Below are positions 22,296 through 45,724 of a stretch of DNA of 64,000 nucleotides, one piece after another. This DNA comes from Paratinospora sagittata. Its lineage: Eukaryota; Streptophyta; Magnoliopsida; Ranunculales; Menispermaceae. The notes under the pieces were generated by a model. The model saw only the letters and a list, made by a program, of their open reading frames with translations. It did not search any database and was not told where the DNA came from. The first letter of the stretch is position 1. Each line of letters begins with the position of its first letter. The translations under genes were made by a program, and so were the position numbers. The DNA is taken from NCBI GenBank assembly GCA_035771175.1, contig CM069597.1, positions 44,093,224 through 44,157,223 of the forward strand. The letters are read 5' to 3'.

Positions 22296-24322
22296 ATATA
22301 GCCGTTGGTGATGATAGAATGAATAGAGAGATGATATATAAAAGGGTTTTTGTTATAGAGACCTTTTATTTAAATAAAAATAAATAGTTTGATATTGGAA
22401 ATTAACCAAAGGTTTTTATAACAAGCTATAACTAGTCTGAAGACTTTTAGACTTTATATTTGTATGTGTGCATTTTAATTATAACTCATCTACTAGTAGT
22501 TACTCGGATTACGAAATCAAATCTTATTAGGTTGTGAGTTCGAATCCGAAAGATGTCTTTGTAGACAAATAATTCTGGGGATACTAGACACTGTTGAGTG
22601 GACTGTGTATTGGGATGAGACAATATTATGAGATCATAGTGGCTGAGATACGTTCGATGAGGTATCCATCACATCTACGGAGTGTGGCAAAAAAAACCTT
22701 ATGGTTAAAACTTCTTTCTTTATTTAAATTTTGGTGGTGTCATTGTGTGCATGGTTTATATATATAAAGACATGCCATGCACACTTTTTTTCAATTAATA
22801 TTCCTTATTAATTTTTGCTAAAGTTGAAACTTGTATTAGAAATTGACATCCATATTTTAGGACATAGGAAATGAGATGAAACCCATGTCAAGCTTGTTAG
22901 TAGCAAATAGTTTTCATTGGTGCATGGGCTACAAGAGAACCCAAGCTTTCACTTCTTCATCCTTAGGCTAGCCAATACTTGTTAGATGAATGTGAGTTCA
23001 ATTGGTTAGAATGACCTAGATGAACATGCTTGCCCCTGTGTTTCAAAGAAAAAAAAAAAAGGGCCAGCATATATTGGGTATTGGGAATTTTTGGGGTTTC
23101 ATTTTTTTGTTTGTGAGAATTCAAGATCTCGCATTTGAATCTTCGTGTCTTTTTGAGAAATTTTGAAGGATCCTAAGAATTTGATCTTTGTTTGTTCCTA
23201 CCCTCGTTTTTGTTCAGGGTCTCGTCTTTATTTTATATTGGTCGAATTTCTCTTAAGACTCGACCAATATAAAATTAAGATGAAACACTGAACAAAAAAA
23301 CAAGGGGTACAAAAAAGCAAGAAGATCAAATCCCTAGGATCGACCAATATAAAATTAAGATGAAACACTGAACAAAAAAACAAGGGGTACAAAAAAGCAA
23401 GAAGATCAAATCCCTAGGATCCTTCAAAATTTCTCAAAAGACAAGTCGAGTGACAAAGATTCAATGCGAGATCTAGATGATTTATACACAAATCTTATTT
23501 TCACAACCCAAATCTCACAAACAAAAAAGAAATCACAAAATTCTATTGAAACTTTAACCCTAGAATTTCAAACTCGAACAAAACCGACATGTTTTCAACC
23601 GATAATATCACAAACAATCACTCGATAACGGAATCACTTCTTCATCCTTGGGTTTTCGTGGGTTTTTTCAGCCATTGGAGGTCGAACAAAACCATTTTGT
23701 TTGGTTAACTAGGGTCGAACCAACTTCAAATTTAAAAAATAAACTTCTACTGTGAAAAATCTGTCAAATGACACTTTCATCACTTATAAGAAATGCTTTC
23801 AAATAAGAAAACGATAGAAATAGAAGATTTGATTCCGAAAAAACACACTTTTCAATAAAGTTACAAATCTAATGTGGAGGATACTTGAAACATCATATTT
23901 ATAGCAATTGGTGTGAAGATTTCACTCACTTATTAATTTTCCTTAAGTTAATAAATCAATAATTTTCAAATTTTGTCTCCTCTGAGAATAGAAGCTCACA
24001 TTAATGACTTCCTGTATGTAATTACTTCTTTTAAGTTTATAATATTTCATTCAATTTGTTGTGAAATCATGAAAGTGAAAGATCTAATTATGTTTAGTCA
24101 TTGTATACTTAAAATCTTTTTCTTTGACAAGTAATTAGTCTTAAATAGTCATTTGAAAACTACATCAAACATCATTTAAATAACTTATAACAAACAATTT
24201 CTAATGATTTTTTTTTTTTAACTTGCAAGAAAAGAACATCATCTAAATATAACCCCCAATACATAAATAAAGCTTAAAGTAAAAATTCATATTGACCAAC
24301 AAAAAAAGAGTAAAAAGTCATT
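22296..24322. other. Convergent region between UGT and beta-glucosidase A
   Basis: No gene is recognised. The main landmark is a foldback structure with an 80-bp tandem duplication (23085-23540). The rest is AT-rich, with oligo-A tracts. Confidence 0.55.
23085..23540. repeat. Long imperfect inverted repeat (foldback element)
   Basis: The left arm (about 23085-23255) contains tttgtttgtgagaa, gagaaattttgaaggatcct, gatctttgtttg and tttatattggtcga in order. The right arm shows their reverse complements in reverse order up to about 23540. Near the centre of the right arm an 80-bp unit starting cgaccaatataaaattaaga occurs twice without a visible difference (from about 23263 and 23343). It could be a MITE or Mutator-like foldback; no target-site duplication was identified. 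Confidence 0.72.
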
Positions 24323-28852
<4,530 letters not shown>

Positions 28853-29672
28853 GTCTTTAATTTTTCTGCTAATTAATTAATGATCTACAACCTTTCATAA
28901 TCTCTTATGACCTTTATTCATATTCATATAAAGAGGAGAATAGCCAATTCTCATCAGCTTCTGTTATATAAAGGACTTCCACATGACCTTAATTTCCTTT
29001 ATTTTTAATATTGAGATTTTTCTTTATATAATTAAATAATTAGAAGGATATTATTCTATTTTTGTTTTTAATTATCTATATTATATTTGTACACATACAA
29101 TAGTAAAACACACACAATATGCATTGTCAAACTAATTTATACTGGAATGAGCATTTTCAATTATATATGCATATATATACATACACGCACCTTAATTAAT
29201 TTTTTTTTTTTAAAAAGGAACATAATTAAAATCAGGCTTTTGGTATTGGGTACTAAAGAAGAAGAATGGGATTCGTAGTACATGACATTTTTCCTTGCAA
29301 TGTTCACCAATTGCGTGTCTCATCTACCGCTTGTCACAATACAAGTTTGCTCTGTCAACATGCTCAAATAGAAACACATAAAATACACCTTTTTAGATAA
29401 TGGTTTTCAATATTCACCATGAAAAAGTTCAACTGATTAATTAGTTTTAATCTTTTTCAAAAAAAAAAAATAGTTTTAATCAATTATTTTAAAATAAGCG
29501 AGTTAAATGATACAAATGTTATGTAATTATGTGTTTGGGAATAATGGCAACATAAGCTTAAAAGAGAAAACAATAAGACTTTCTCTGTGATATCCTGCCG
29601 TATATCTAAGGCAGAAACGTAAAATTGTGAGCCTTGCTGTCAATTTCAGTCAATGTTATTGACTCATGAGTT
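28853..29672. other. Promoter-side region of beta-glucosidase A
   Basis: AT-rich upstream sequence ending at the Copia insertion, about 820 bases from the start codon. On the minus strand a TATA-like tatataaag occurs at about 29023-29031. Alternating purine-pyrimidine tracts lie near 29160-29190. No gene is seen. Confidence 0.45.
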
Positions 29673-29677
29673 AAAAC

Positions 29678-30250
29678 TGTTGGGAAAAATGATGGATGTA
29701 AAGAAATAAATTCTACAATCCCAGGACAATTTCCCAAACTAAAAATACAACAAAGATAACACCAAAAGATTTTAGCGTGGAAAACCCTCTTGAAAATGAG
29801 GTAAAAACCACGGGACCCGTAGGCCGCTTAGAAACTTCCACTATAATCAAATGGGATTACAAACTTCACCCTTAGGTGGATCTCTCACAAATATACACTA
29901 ATTATGTATCTTCAATTTGTGGATAACACTTCACAAATTGGCTCACACTTTTTCTTCTCAAAGAAACTCTCTTTGAGGCTCTCTAGATCTCTAGAATTAG
30001 ATCTCTCTGAATATTTGATCTCTCTCAGATAATTTTCAAGAATGAAATTAAGGCTCTATTTATAGAGTTAATGAAGGGTAATTTCGTAATTAAAAAAAAT
30101 CAAATATTTCAACGCTCCCACGTGAAATGTGCTGGTCGCCCACGAGGAAGAGTTGATTTTGTTGCTTCTTCAACAACCTTGTTTTCCCACGTGAAGTCCA
30201 TGCAACCATGCATGAATTTTGTTTGCTACAGGATGAGGTGGACCCCATCA
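29678..30250 (-). repeat. 3' LTR of the Copia element
   Basis: The LTR matches 34427-34999 in length and nearly in sequence. The adjacent polypurine tract at 30251-30266 shows it is the 3' LTR. Confidence 0.96.
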
Positions 30251-30266
30251 AATCTCCCCCTCCACC
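30251..30266 (-). promoter_or_regulatory. Polypurine tract
   Basis: On the minus strand ggtggagggggagatt abuts the LTR; it is the usual primer for plus-strand DNA synthesis of an LTR element. Confidence 0.85.
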
Positions 30267-33200
30267 TCATATGGAACAGGGCTCCTCCACACCGGCAATC
30301 TCTCTACAGATAGCAAGCTTTTCGCTAGTTAGGGACTTCGTCATCATATCTGCCCCGTTGTCATTAGTGTGGATCTTCTCAACTTGCAGCAGCTTATTTT
30401 TCAGCACAACACGAATCCAATGATACCGCACGTCGATGTGCTTGGACCTTGAATGAAAAGTTGAGTTCTTGCTGAGGTGAATTGCGCTTTGACTGTCGCA
30501 ATAAAGAACATATTTTTCTTGGTTCTGCTGCAATTCTTGTAGGAACTTTTTCATCCACAAGATCTCCTTACAACCTTCAGTGATTGCAATGTACTCAGCT
30601 TCTGTGGTACTTAAAGCAATACACTTATGTAATCGTGATTGCCATGAGACAGCTCCCCCTGCAAAGGTTATTAGGTACCTGGATATCGACTTTCTCGTAT
30701 CCACATCGCCAGCCATATCTGAATCTGTAAATCCTTCTAATACAGATTTATCATTACCAAAACATAAACAATGACTAAAAGTACCTCTAAGATACCTGAG
30801 TATCCATTTGACTGCTGTCCAATGTTCCTTTCCAGGATTTGATAGAAATAGGCTCACAACACCAACAGCATGAGCAATGTCCGGTCTGGTGCATTCCATA
30901 GCGTACATTAGACTGCCAACTACCGATGCATAAGGCACCTTGCTTATCTCTGATTTTTCTTCTTCGCTTGAAGGACACTGGCTCTCATTAAGCTTGAAGT
31001 GGCTTGCTAGTGGAGAACTAACAGGTTTAGCTTTGCTCATGTTGAACCGCTCTAAAACTTTCTCAATATACTTTTCTTGAGATAGCCAAAGTTTCTTGTT
31101 CTTCCTGTCACGAACAATCTTCATGCCAAGGATTTGTTTTGCGGGTCCTAAGTCTTTCATGGCAAAAGACTTGCTCAACTCTTTCTTTAACGTGTTAATC
31201 TTGCCAATATCTTGGCCTACAATTAACATATCATCAACATAAAGCAAAAGAATAATAAAATCACCATCAGAGAATTTCTTGATGAAGACGCAGTGATCAG
31301 CTGTCGTTCGGTTGTACTCCGTTTGCTCCATGAACGAGTCAAACATTTTATACCACTGCCGCGGTGCCTGTTTCAAACCATACAGACTCTTCTTTAGCCT
31401 GCATACCAGCTTCTCTTTTCTTTTGACTTGGAAACCTTCAGGCTGCTCCATATAGATTTCCTCGTCGAGATCATCATGTAAAAATGCGGTTTTTACATCA
31501 AGTTGTTCAACCTCCAGATTAAGACTAGCTGCCAAGCCAAGAACAACTCGGATTGAAGACATTTTTACCACTGGTGAGAAGATTTCATCGAAGTCAACGC
31601 CTTTCTTCTGTCAGAACCCTTTCACAACCAATCTTGCTTTGTATCGAGGTTGCGAGCTACCTTCTTCGCTTTTGGTTCTGTACACCCACTTATTCTTGAG
31701 GGCTTTCTTTCCCTGCGGTAATTTCACCAAGTCAAATGTGTGGTTTTCATGCAGAGATTTCATTTCTTCCTGCATGGCTTTCATCCACTCAGTCTTATGC
31801 TGGTCAGTGATAGCTTCGGTGTAGCTCTCCGGTTCTCCCCCGTCAGTGAGCATCACATAGTCACTAGGAGGATATCTTTGACTTGGTTGTCGCTCTCTGG
31901 TAGATCTCCTTAGCTGTGCTTCTGTTTGGACTTGTTCAGGAACTTGTTCTTGTTCTGAACTTTGAGCTGGTGGAACATTATCATCAGTATCTGGTGCAGC
32001 TTCCTTGTCATCTGAATTTGTTGATGGAGAGACTGGTTCCAGATTCACTGGAAGTTCTTCTGATTGTGGCTTCTCAGGTTTCTGAAAATCCTCGATCGTC
32101 TGATCTTCAAGAAACACCACGTCTCTGCTTCTGACAATCCTTTTGTTGACAGGATCCCAAAGTCTGTAGCCGAATACTTTCAAGTGTTTGTAAGAAACGT
32201 CTTTCCCCGTCTAAACTTTTTCTGGTACGTCGTAGTTCAGTGGAACTGATGGAGAAAGGTTGATTAAATCGACCGCTGTCCTCATTGCCTCCCCCCAATA
32301 GAAGTTTGGCAGTTTTGCATTTGAGAGCATACATCTGACTCTTTCACAAATGGTTCTGTTCATCCTCTCTGCGACACCGTTGTGTTAAGGTGTCTTGGTA
32401 CCGATTTTTCCAGCCTGATGCCGAAATTTCTGCAGTACTCTTCGAATGATCCTCGATACTCACCGCCATTGTCTGATCGTACACACTTCAATCGTCTGCC
32501 AGTTTCTCTCTCAACTTTTACATGAAATTGCTTGAAAACTTCCTGCACTTGATCTTTAGTTTTCAAAGCAAAGGCCCACACTTTTCTAGAGTGATCATCA
32601 ATAAAAGTCACAAAATAGTGAGCACCTCCTAGTGTCTTACAACTCATTGTACAGACATCTGTGTGTATTAAATCTAGAATATTTGCCTTTCTAGATGGTG
32701 GGGAACTACGAAATGCAACTCTATGTTGTTTACCCATAATACAATCAACGCAAGTACGTAAAGATGTACCTGTCATTCCTGGCAAGTGCTCCTTCTTAGA
32801 AAGAATTCTGAGACCCTTTTCACTCATGTGGCCGAGCCGCTTATGCCATAACTCGGTGGGAACTTCTTTCCTCATGGTATTTACTTCTTCTTTACACAGC
32901 TTGGCTACTGTGTGGTAGAGTGATGCATCTTTCTTGCCTCTAGCTACTACCAAGTTTCCTTTGGTGAGCTTCCATTTTCCTTCACCAAAGTTATTATTGT
33001 AGCCATCGTCATCAAGCATTCCAGTGGAGATCAAATTGAGGCGGATATCTGGAACATGTCTCACATCTTTCAAGAGTAACCTGTATCCAAGGTTAGTTTC
33101 TAAATAAATATTACCGATGCCGATAATTTTGGATGCATCATCATTTCCCATCCTCACTCGTCCGAAATCACCTTGCGTGTAGGCTGAGAAGAAATCTCGT

Positions 33201-34177
33201 CGTGAGGTGACATGGTAGGACGCACCTGAGTCAACTACCCATGTAGAGTCTTGACTTGCAAGGTTGACATAATCAGCATCTCGAACAATGACGACTTCTT
33301 CAGTGAGAGTTGCGGTGTCATTTGTTCGGGTTTCTGCTTCTGAATTTCTAGATCGTTCCGCCTTTAACTTTCGACATTCTCGAATGAAGTGTCCGGGCTT
33401 GCCGCAGTGATGACACTTCTTGTCATGCAACGATCTCGACTTCGAGCGTCCTCTTTGCTGACTTTGGTTACGAGGATATCTGCTTTTACTCCTTCCGTGC
33501 CATTCTTGCTTGCCTTGTTTTTCCATGACAAGTGCTTCAGTTTCAGGAGTATAACCATTGTCTTTTCGTCGAGACTCTTCGTTCAACATTCTGTCTTTTA
33601 CCATTTCCATGGTAAGCTTGCCGCCAGGAGCTGAGTTACTAACTGACACAACTAGAGTGTCCCAACTTTTTGGTAGAGAACTCGTCAACAACAACGCTTG
33701 TAGCTCGTCATCTACGATCATCATCATAGAGTTGAGTTGATCTACAATGCCTTGGAACTCACTCATGTGTTCCGATACGCTGCTTCCATCTTTATACTTC
33801 AAATTGACTAATCGTCGTATCAAATTAGCTTTATTCTGTACGGTTGTCCTCGCATACATTGTCTCCAACTTTTGCCAAAGAACGTAAGCATCGTGTTCAT
33901 TAGCAAAATTTTGGAAAATGCTCTTGTCGATCCATTGTCTGATTTGAGCAGCACACTTTCGATTCAACACGACCCAATCAGTGTCTGTGCTGGTTGTTTT
34001 TGATGTCTTGTCATCTGTTGAAGTTGTAGTCACACCTTCCTCCTTCTGCATTATAATCGGCTTCCACAGATCTTTAATGTATAAAAGATCCTCCATCTTC
34101 GGCTTCCAAATTGCATAATTAAATGCAGTCAACCTGATCATATTGCCTGTGTACATATTGCTTGTGCTCTCCTCCAT
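30267..34177 (-). pseudogene. Copia gag-pol, disrupted
   Basis: The first segment (ATG at 34177, open to 32360, 605 codons) has a Copia gag domain, a zinc knuckle CHHCGKPGHFIREC (residues 255-268), protease VVDSGAS (Asp316), the GAG-pre-integrase block with HKRLGH and CVDC, and the integrase core up to DNGGEY. A one-base frameshift near 32410 then breaks the frame. In the continuing frame nonsense codons occur near 32395 and 32212, and a TGA at about 31610-31612 precedes the reverse transcriptase. The last segment (31571-30267) is open and has KTAFLHDDLDEEIYMEQPEGF-type RT start, YVDDMLIVG, and RNase H with LYCDSQSAIHLS. The element can no longer make a full polyprotein. Confidence 0.92.
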
Positions 34178-34221
34178 TTGAGTCGTCAGTCAACAGATTT
34201 AGCGGAGCTTGACACTTTTCC

Positions 34222-34376
34222 GACGATGAATAGTACTATGTGAATAGTACTCAATGAATAGTACCCCTTGTGAATAGTATTATATGAATAGTGCCCTTGT
34301 GAATAGTGCTCCGTGAATAGTATTCTATGAATAGTATTACTATTCTAAATAGTGACGTATACGTGAATAGTAATGT
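34222..34376. repeat. gaatagta-type short repeats in the Copia leader
   Basis: About ten imperfect copies of tgaatagt(a/g) lie between the gag start and the primer-binding site, spaced 10-20 bases apart. Such leader repeats are a feature of some Copia families, and their role is unknown. Confidence 0.7.
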
Positions 34377-34410
34377 ATGTATGAACCGTACCTTTGCTGA
34401 AAACGACCCA

Positions 34411-34423
34411 GGCTCTGATACCA
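34411..34423 (-). promoter_or_regulatory. Primer-binding site (initiator tRNA-Met)
   Basis: On the minus strand tggtatcagagcc lies three bases inside the 5' LTR. This is the standard plant Copia site complementary to the 3' end of initiator tRNA-Met. Confidence 0.93.
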
Positions 34424-34426
34424 CTT

Positions 34427-34999
34427 TGTTGGGAAAAACGATGGATGTAAAGAAATAAATTCTACAATCCCAGGACAATTTCCCAAACTAAAAATACAAC
34501 AAAGATAACACCAAAAGATTTTAGCGTGGAAAACCCTCTTGAAAATGAGGTAAAAACCACGGGACCCGTAGGCCGCTTAGAAACTTCCACTATAATCAAA
34601 TGGGATTACAAACTTCACCCTTAGGTGGATCTCTCACAAATATACACTAATTATGTATCTTCAATTTGTGGATAACACTTCACAAATTGGCTCACACTTT
34701 TTCTTCTCAAAGAAACTCTCTTTGAGGCTCTCTAGATCTCTAGAACTAGATCTCTCTGAATATTTGATCTCTCTCAGATAATTTTCAAGAATGAAATTAA
34801 GGCTCTATTTATAGAGTTAATGAAGGGTAATTTCGTAATTAAAAAAAATCAAATATTTCAACGCTCTCACGTGAAATGTGCTGGTCGCCCACGAGGAAGA
34901 GTTGATTTTGTTGCTTCTTCAACAACCTTGTTTTCCCACGTGAAGTCCATGCAACCATGCATGAATTTTGTTTGCTACAGGATGAGGTGGACCCCATCA
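34427..34999 (-). repeat. 5' LTR of the Copia element
   Basis: This LTR is adjacent to the primer-binding site and should hold the element's promoter. The minus-strand TATA candidate is tataaatag at about 34808-34816. Confidence 0.95.
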
Positions 35000-35004
35000 A
35001 AAAC

Positions 35005-36974
35005 CACCCCTCATTATTCAGCCTAATGCCAATTTATTCTAACATTATCGGTTGTACATTTTTGGTCAATTGATTCACTATAACAATTCTCCGACTGTTT
35101 AAAGGGTAAAATATCAAATTTTAAATTTATTGAAAATTTTGAAATGAAATTGGTATCAAATCGATCTTGACTTTGTTACACGTCCAACGCAACTGACCGG
35201 ACTCGAATCAGACTTCGAACGAGTTGTCAGTGCGAAAATTAAATTTTATCGTCGGACACGCAAATCGAAGTCAATCACAAAAATCGTGGTTTGCCACTTC
35301 ATAGGACTAATAAGTGTCACCCTATATTTGGCCACAAAAGTGCCCAATGCATGACTAGAAAGCTCTCATTGGGCCACAAAAGTATCTCATGCATGAGTTG
35401 AAATAACTCGACCCATGACATGTGTCATTAAAATAAAAATAACTGTAGTAAAAAAAATAATTACATTTTACCACCGAAAAACCTCTCCACCCCTTCTTTC
35501 TTATTTTTTTTCTCTAACTCTCCGTTAAAGACTTCAAGGAAGCTCGAGGAGAGGCAAGTGATTACTACTTCTTTTACTCTCTCATGGGTTTGATTCTTTC
35601 TTCTTCTTCATTCTCTTGTTAGCTTGTTTGATTCTTAATCTTGATAATTACTGATTTTCTTTGATCTATAGTTTATTATTACCACCATAGCTTTTGGTCC
35701 TTGTTCTAAGGTCCCAACTTCTTTTCTCCTTCGTTCGAGGGGCATCTCGCCACTGCAAGCAGAGACGTTAATGGCTGTGCAAATGGGCTTTTTCCTCTTT
35801 TCCTTGAGTTCAAACCTCTTTGACAAGAATGATTTTCAAGTATTCAGAGTTCATGGTATGTCGCTGCCACGTACAATCGGACCATCGCTGACCGGAGTGC
35901 TCGGAAGCTCAACCAGGGAGAAAGCTCGACAAGGTCGCCCCATGAAATCGTCAAACGTTCTCTTCTGCTGATCCTTTGATTCAAATTGGCTCATGGTTTC
36001 ATCTAACTGAAAGCTGAAAAACCACAATTCCCATCATGATGGCAGTGATGGGGATTCATTTGAGGTTGTCCACGGCGGAACAACCAAAAATGGGCAAAGA
36101 TGGGAAGGATCCCATTTGATAAATATATGTAATTTCATTTAATTTGTTTTATGGGTTAATTTTAATTACTTTTTTCTTTAATTTTGATTTTAATTACATC
36201 TACTTTTTTGTTCTTTTTTTTTTTCCAAATAACTAATTGCACCTTTTATTTGTTTATATAACAGGTTATGAATTAAGTAGTTTTAATTATATTTTTTTTT
36301 CCTGAGAAACAAGTGATGTTTTTGATAATTCATCGTATTCTGTCTTTTTAGCATTTATTTTGTTTAAGCAAACTTATTTGTAGCAATAATAAATTTAAAA
36401 ATAAAATTAATTTTTGAGTAAAATGATAAATATAATTTTATTAAATCAATTTTACAATATTTGAAATAATTCTTTTCTTCAAATCATTACCATGTATAAA
36501 TAATTATTATTTTTAGAGTTGAATTCAATATAAATCTTATTATTAATATGATTAGACAAATGAATACATTTTTTTTTGTAAAAGAATAAGTACAATGAAG
36601 ATAAATAAGCTTATATAGCTTAACAACAAAGTTACTAAATTATCCTATTTTAATAACAAAATTATCTATATACAATATTACTCTAATATCTCCCATCAAA
36701 CTCAAACTCAAGATACAATCTCCCATCAAACTCAAACTCAAGATACAATTGCAAGAAGCATCGAACATTGTCAATTAACAGTCTGGTGAAATTAATAAAA
36801 AAAAAACTAGAGCTACAAACAATCTAACTTATATTATATTAACAATCAAGGGTCCCGTGTCCATCAACCACACTCTGATATCATATGAACAATGAAAAGG
36901 AGATAAAAGAGTATTAGGGTTTCATAATGCTCAAAAAGAATAAATACAATGAAGATGAATAAGTATAATAAGTA
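35005..36974. other. Region between Copia element and beta-glucosidase B
   Basis: No convincing gene. A stretch of higher GC (35500-36110) has only short open frames. At 36690-36750 a 31-bp unit (tctcccatcaaactcaaact…) is tandemly doubled. The block agaataagtacaatgaaga at about 36582 recurs near 36938, and actctgatatcatatgaa at 36870 resembles a decayed Copia primer-binding site, so 36580-36970 may be a remnant of an older LTR element. Confidence 0.45.
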
Positions 36975-42608
<5,634 letters not shown>

Positions 42609-42860
42609 CTCGATCGTCGATCTCTTTTAATTTAATTTTTGCTGCTACTCTCTATACACTCCTTATAAACTTGTGATCTATATATATTAGTCGATGAAAT
42701 GAGAGGCTATACTTCCTTATCTCCCGCTCCTTCGTTCCCATTTCTCTTTCTAACAACACGCAACACACGTGATCCACATTATTATTTTTCCACGTTTAGT
42801 AATAAGATTTATTTTGAATTATACTGGTCTACGTAGGTGTGCTTCGTACCCATTCAAAAC

Positions 42861-42893
<33 letters not shown>

Positions 42894-45724
42894 CATGTCT
42901 ATATATATATATATATATTTTTTTTTTAGTTTGTTATAATTATTAGGTGAATACATCATATATACTTTAAATTATAACAATCTCTCACAATCTGCGTATT
43001 CATTATAGACATGTTTGTAACGGCGTTATTAACGGCGTTTGGCACGGAAAGTGCCTATCAAAAAAGCGCTTAGTTGGTGGGTAGGTCCGTAGGATGGAAC
43101 GGCACCGGATATATGCGTGAAAAAGTGATTCTGATCCACCTGACCCCTGCACGGCCCCACTCCACCTTGCACTGATATGCACACTTTTGCACCTGTGCCC
43201 ACCGGCCCCTACTACGCGTCAAGTTCATTGTTGCCACGCACTGGTGCATTTTTAAATTTAAATATCTTTCCACTATTATTTTTCCTTTCTCTACTACATA
43301 CTACATGATTGTTCAAATGCTTAACCAAAAAATAATAATAATAATAATAATAAATAAATAAAAAGTAATTAAAAAAATGGTTTAAAGGGCAAACCAAATC
43401 TTTTGGAGGATTTGGCAATTTTTATTTTATTTTTTTATTTTTTTTATTATAAAGAGGAAACAAATGTTTGTATTAAGATAAAAGGAAAGTTACAACCTAA
43501 AAAGCACAAGAGATGCTCAGTACTCGCAACAAACAAGGGAAAGATCCAGCAGATAGAGACAAGCACATCTCTACGTCCCTTCGACAGATACCAACCAACC
43601 ACTCAAATCAACTTACAAATGATAATGATGGGTGTTGTTAGAATTCAGCAAAAAGTCTGCAAGTGTACAGCGTCTCGCACACAAGTAATAACGAAATAAA
43701 TTAAGTCACCACGTCTAATTCGCCTTCTCGTGCTGTCGTTTGTCATTCTTCAACTCACGGTTCCCTGCAAGTTATTCAATTCCGCTCCCAGACGCAAGTC
43801 ATACGTTCCAATTCCTCGCCTTGTTTTCTTCATTTTAGGACACCCAGCTTCTCCTCTTCATTCCAACGTTTCCAAGCTCTTTAAAATTGAAAACTATCTA
43901 AATTTTAAGTAATTTAAATAAGATGTACATTATTTTTTAACGCTGACACTTAATTTTTTTTAAATATTAAAAATATTTTGTAATACACATATATTTTAAA
44001 ACATCTATCTAAAAAAATTAGTTGTCAACGTTAAAAAATAATATTGACATAGTATACACAACGGCCCATTAAAAAGTTGTTATCCCCCACTCTTTTATAT
44101 GTGTCATTTCATCATCATCTGAATAGTAAAAATTAATAAAAATTCATAATTAAAGTGTGCAATTAAGCTTAATTAATTAATCTAAAAAATGAGAAATAAG
44201 GATTGTTAATAGGTAATATTTCTAAATTAAAAATAATAAAAAATACAAGGCAAGAATAAGAGAGATCATGGATTAATCAAACTTAGTAGTGAGATAAACA
44301 AACATTAGATGCATTATTGTGTGTTTGAATGTGTAAATGAAACAAAACCACTAGTTTTAGCCCAGTCAACCTGTTTTCCCTTTTTTACCTCATAAATCAA
44401 TTATTGAGCTTGCTGGTAAAGGCGCACGTAGGCTTTCGTCTTTTTAACTATTTCAGTTCCTCACCCACGTGGCGCCTGTGTGTCGGCTAACTGGACTTTG
44501 AATAGTCAAATTATGACAAAACAGACATTATTTAGATTTTGATGTCATTTATAAAAAAAATTATTTTTTAAGGACAATCAAGTCAAAAACCCGGCATGAG
44601 TGTGTGTTGTGCAATTGAGGTAGGGCTCAATACCCTTCGGATACTATACCTCACATCAAGCATATTTGTATTTTATATCTTTTCAAAAAAAAAAAAGTTG
44701 AAAATGGAAAATGCATAATATTAAGTCCAAAAATAAAAAGCATAGGAAAAAAAATGAAAATTGGTTAATTAAACCTCATAAATTATGTAATCTCATAACT
44801 AATTTTTAAATTAAATACCAGGTTTAGAACTTTAGAAATTTAGCAAAAAAAAAAAAAAAGTTGGAAAAGGAATAATTTTATAATTTTTGGCAAAGTAACA
44901 TACGCTGACTTTACCTTGTATTTGTATTATAAGTAGATTGGATAAAATTATATATACTTTCAACATGAATCGTGCATCTAATTAATCATGAAAAAAATGC
45001 CTCCTTACCCATTGGGCTGCCAAAATTTGGCACCCAAAACTGACCCAATGCATATTATTATAAACATGAAAATTATTTTAATTATTGTTTTAAACCTTAC
45101 AGGTCATATCAATCCATATATGAATATGTTAATCAACAAGAACATTATTTTGTAATTAAAGATTACAACTTGCCAATATATGTCATCATTTATCAACGGG
45201 TGGTAACTTAATTAATTTAAGAACTGAGTGTAAGTAAGGTTAAGGTTCACGTCTCGAATTCGAGTCTGCTAAGCGTGTCTTCATTTATCCACCTCTGTTG
45301 GGAAGATATATATATATATATATCTGTGTCATTATTTATATAGTACATGGTTTTTTCATTATGTACATTATGATCTCGAGCTAATCTGTGTATGTTATAT
45401 ATTAAAGAGTCGTGTTAAAATGACTAAAGATATGTACTTAAAATTATATTCAAGTTAATTTGATAATATACTATATCATAAAAAAATAAAAATAAAAAAA
45501 AATTATTATTTATTATACATCACATTAATATAATATAAGTATAATCTTAGATATAATTTTTAAATCGTAAAATTATTTCTCTTGTATCGAGACACACATA
45601 CAATTCCATTATTATTGACGTGATTGATGCGTGCAATTATAAAAAGTGTTAAACTCGATTAAAGATCTTTTGATATCATAAAATATATTTTAAGATGGAC
45701 AGAAGAAATTTATATTAATATTAC
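42609..45724. other. Upstream region of beta-glucosidase B
   Basis: The first 600 bases should hold the promoter of gene B; an acacgtg G-box-like motif lies near 42765. Simple repeats occur: (TAA)n at 42861-42892 and 43331-43351, (TA)n at 42900-42918. The 98-codon open frame at 43403-43699 has no domain. No gene or relic was recognised from 43.7 to 45.7 kb. Confidence 0.45.

Larger units (their letters stand above)
29678..34999 (-). mobile_element. Ty1/Copia LTR retrotransposon (Tnt1/Tork-like), complete but defective
   Basis: Two 573-bp LTRs (29678-30250 and 34427-34999) begin TGTTGGG and end CA. They are flanked by the 5-bp target-site duplication aaaac (29673-29677 and 35000-35004). Coding runs on the minus strand, so the right LTR is the 5' one. 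A primer-binding site for initiator tRNA-Met and a polypurine tract lie in the expected places. By eye the LTRs differ at only about three positions (near 29690, 29997 and 30117), so the insertion is recent. The order protease, integrase, reverse transcriptase, RNase H identifies Copia. It separates beta-glucosidases A and B. Confidence 0.97.

Noticed and set aside
42861..42892. (TAA)n array considered as a CRISPR-like or regulatory repeat
   Set aside because: Simple microsatellite with no spacers; CRISPR is not expected in plant nuclear DNA.
43403..43699. 98-codon frame upstream of beta-glucosidase B
   Set aside because: Starts in poly-Phe/Tyr from T-rich DNA and has no recognisable domain or conserved motif.
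45185..45300. tRNA-like stretch considered as a tRNA gene or SINE
   Set aside because: Contains B-box-like ttcgagtct, but no cloverleaf could be formed by eye and no tail or duplication was seen.
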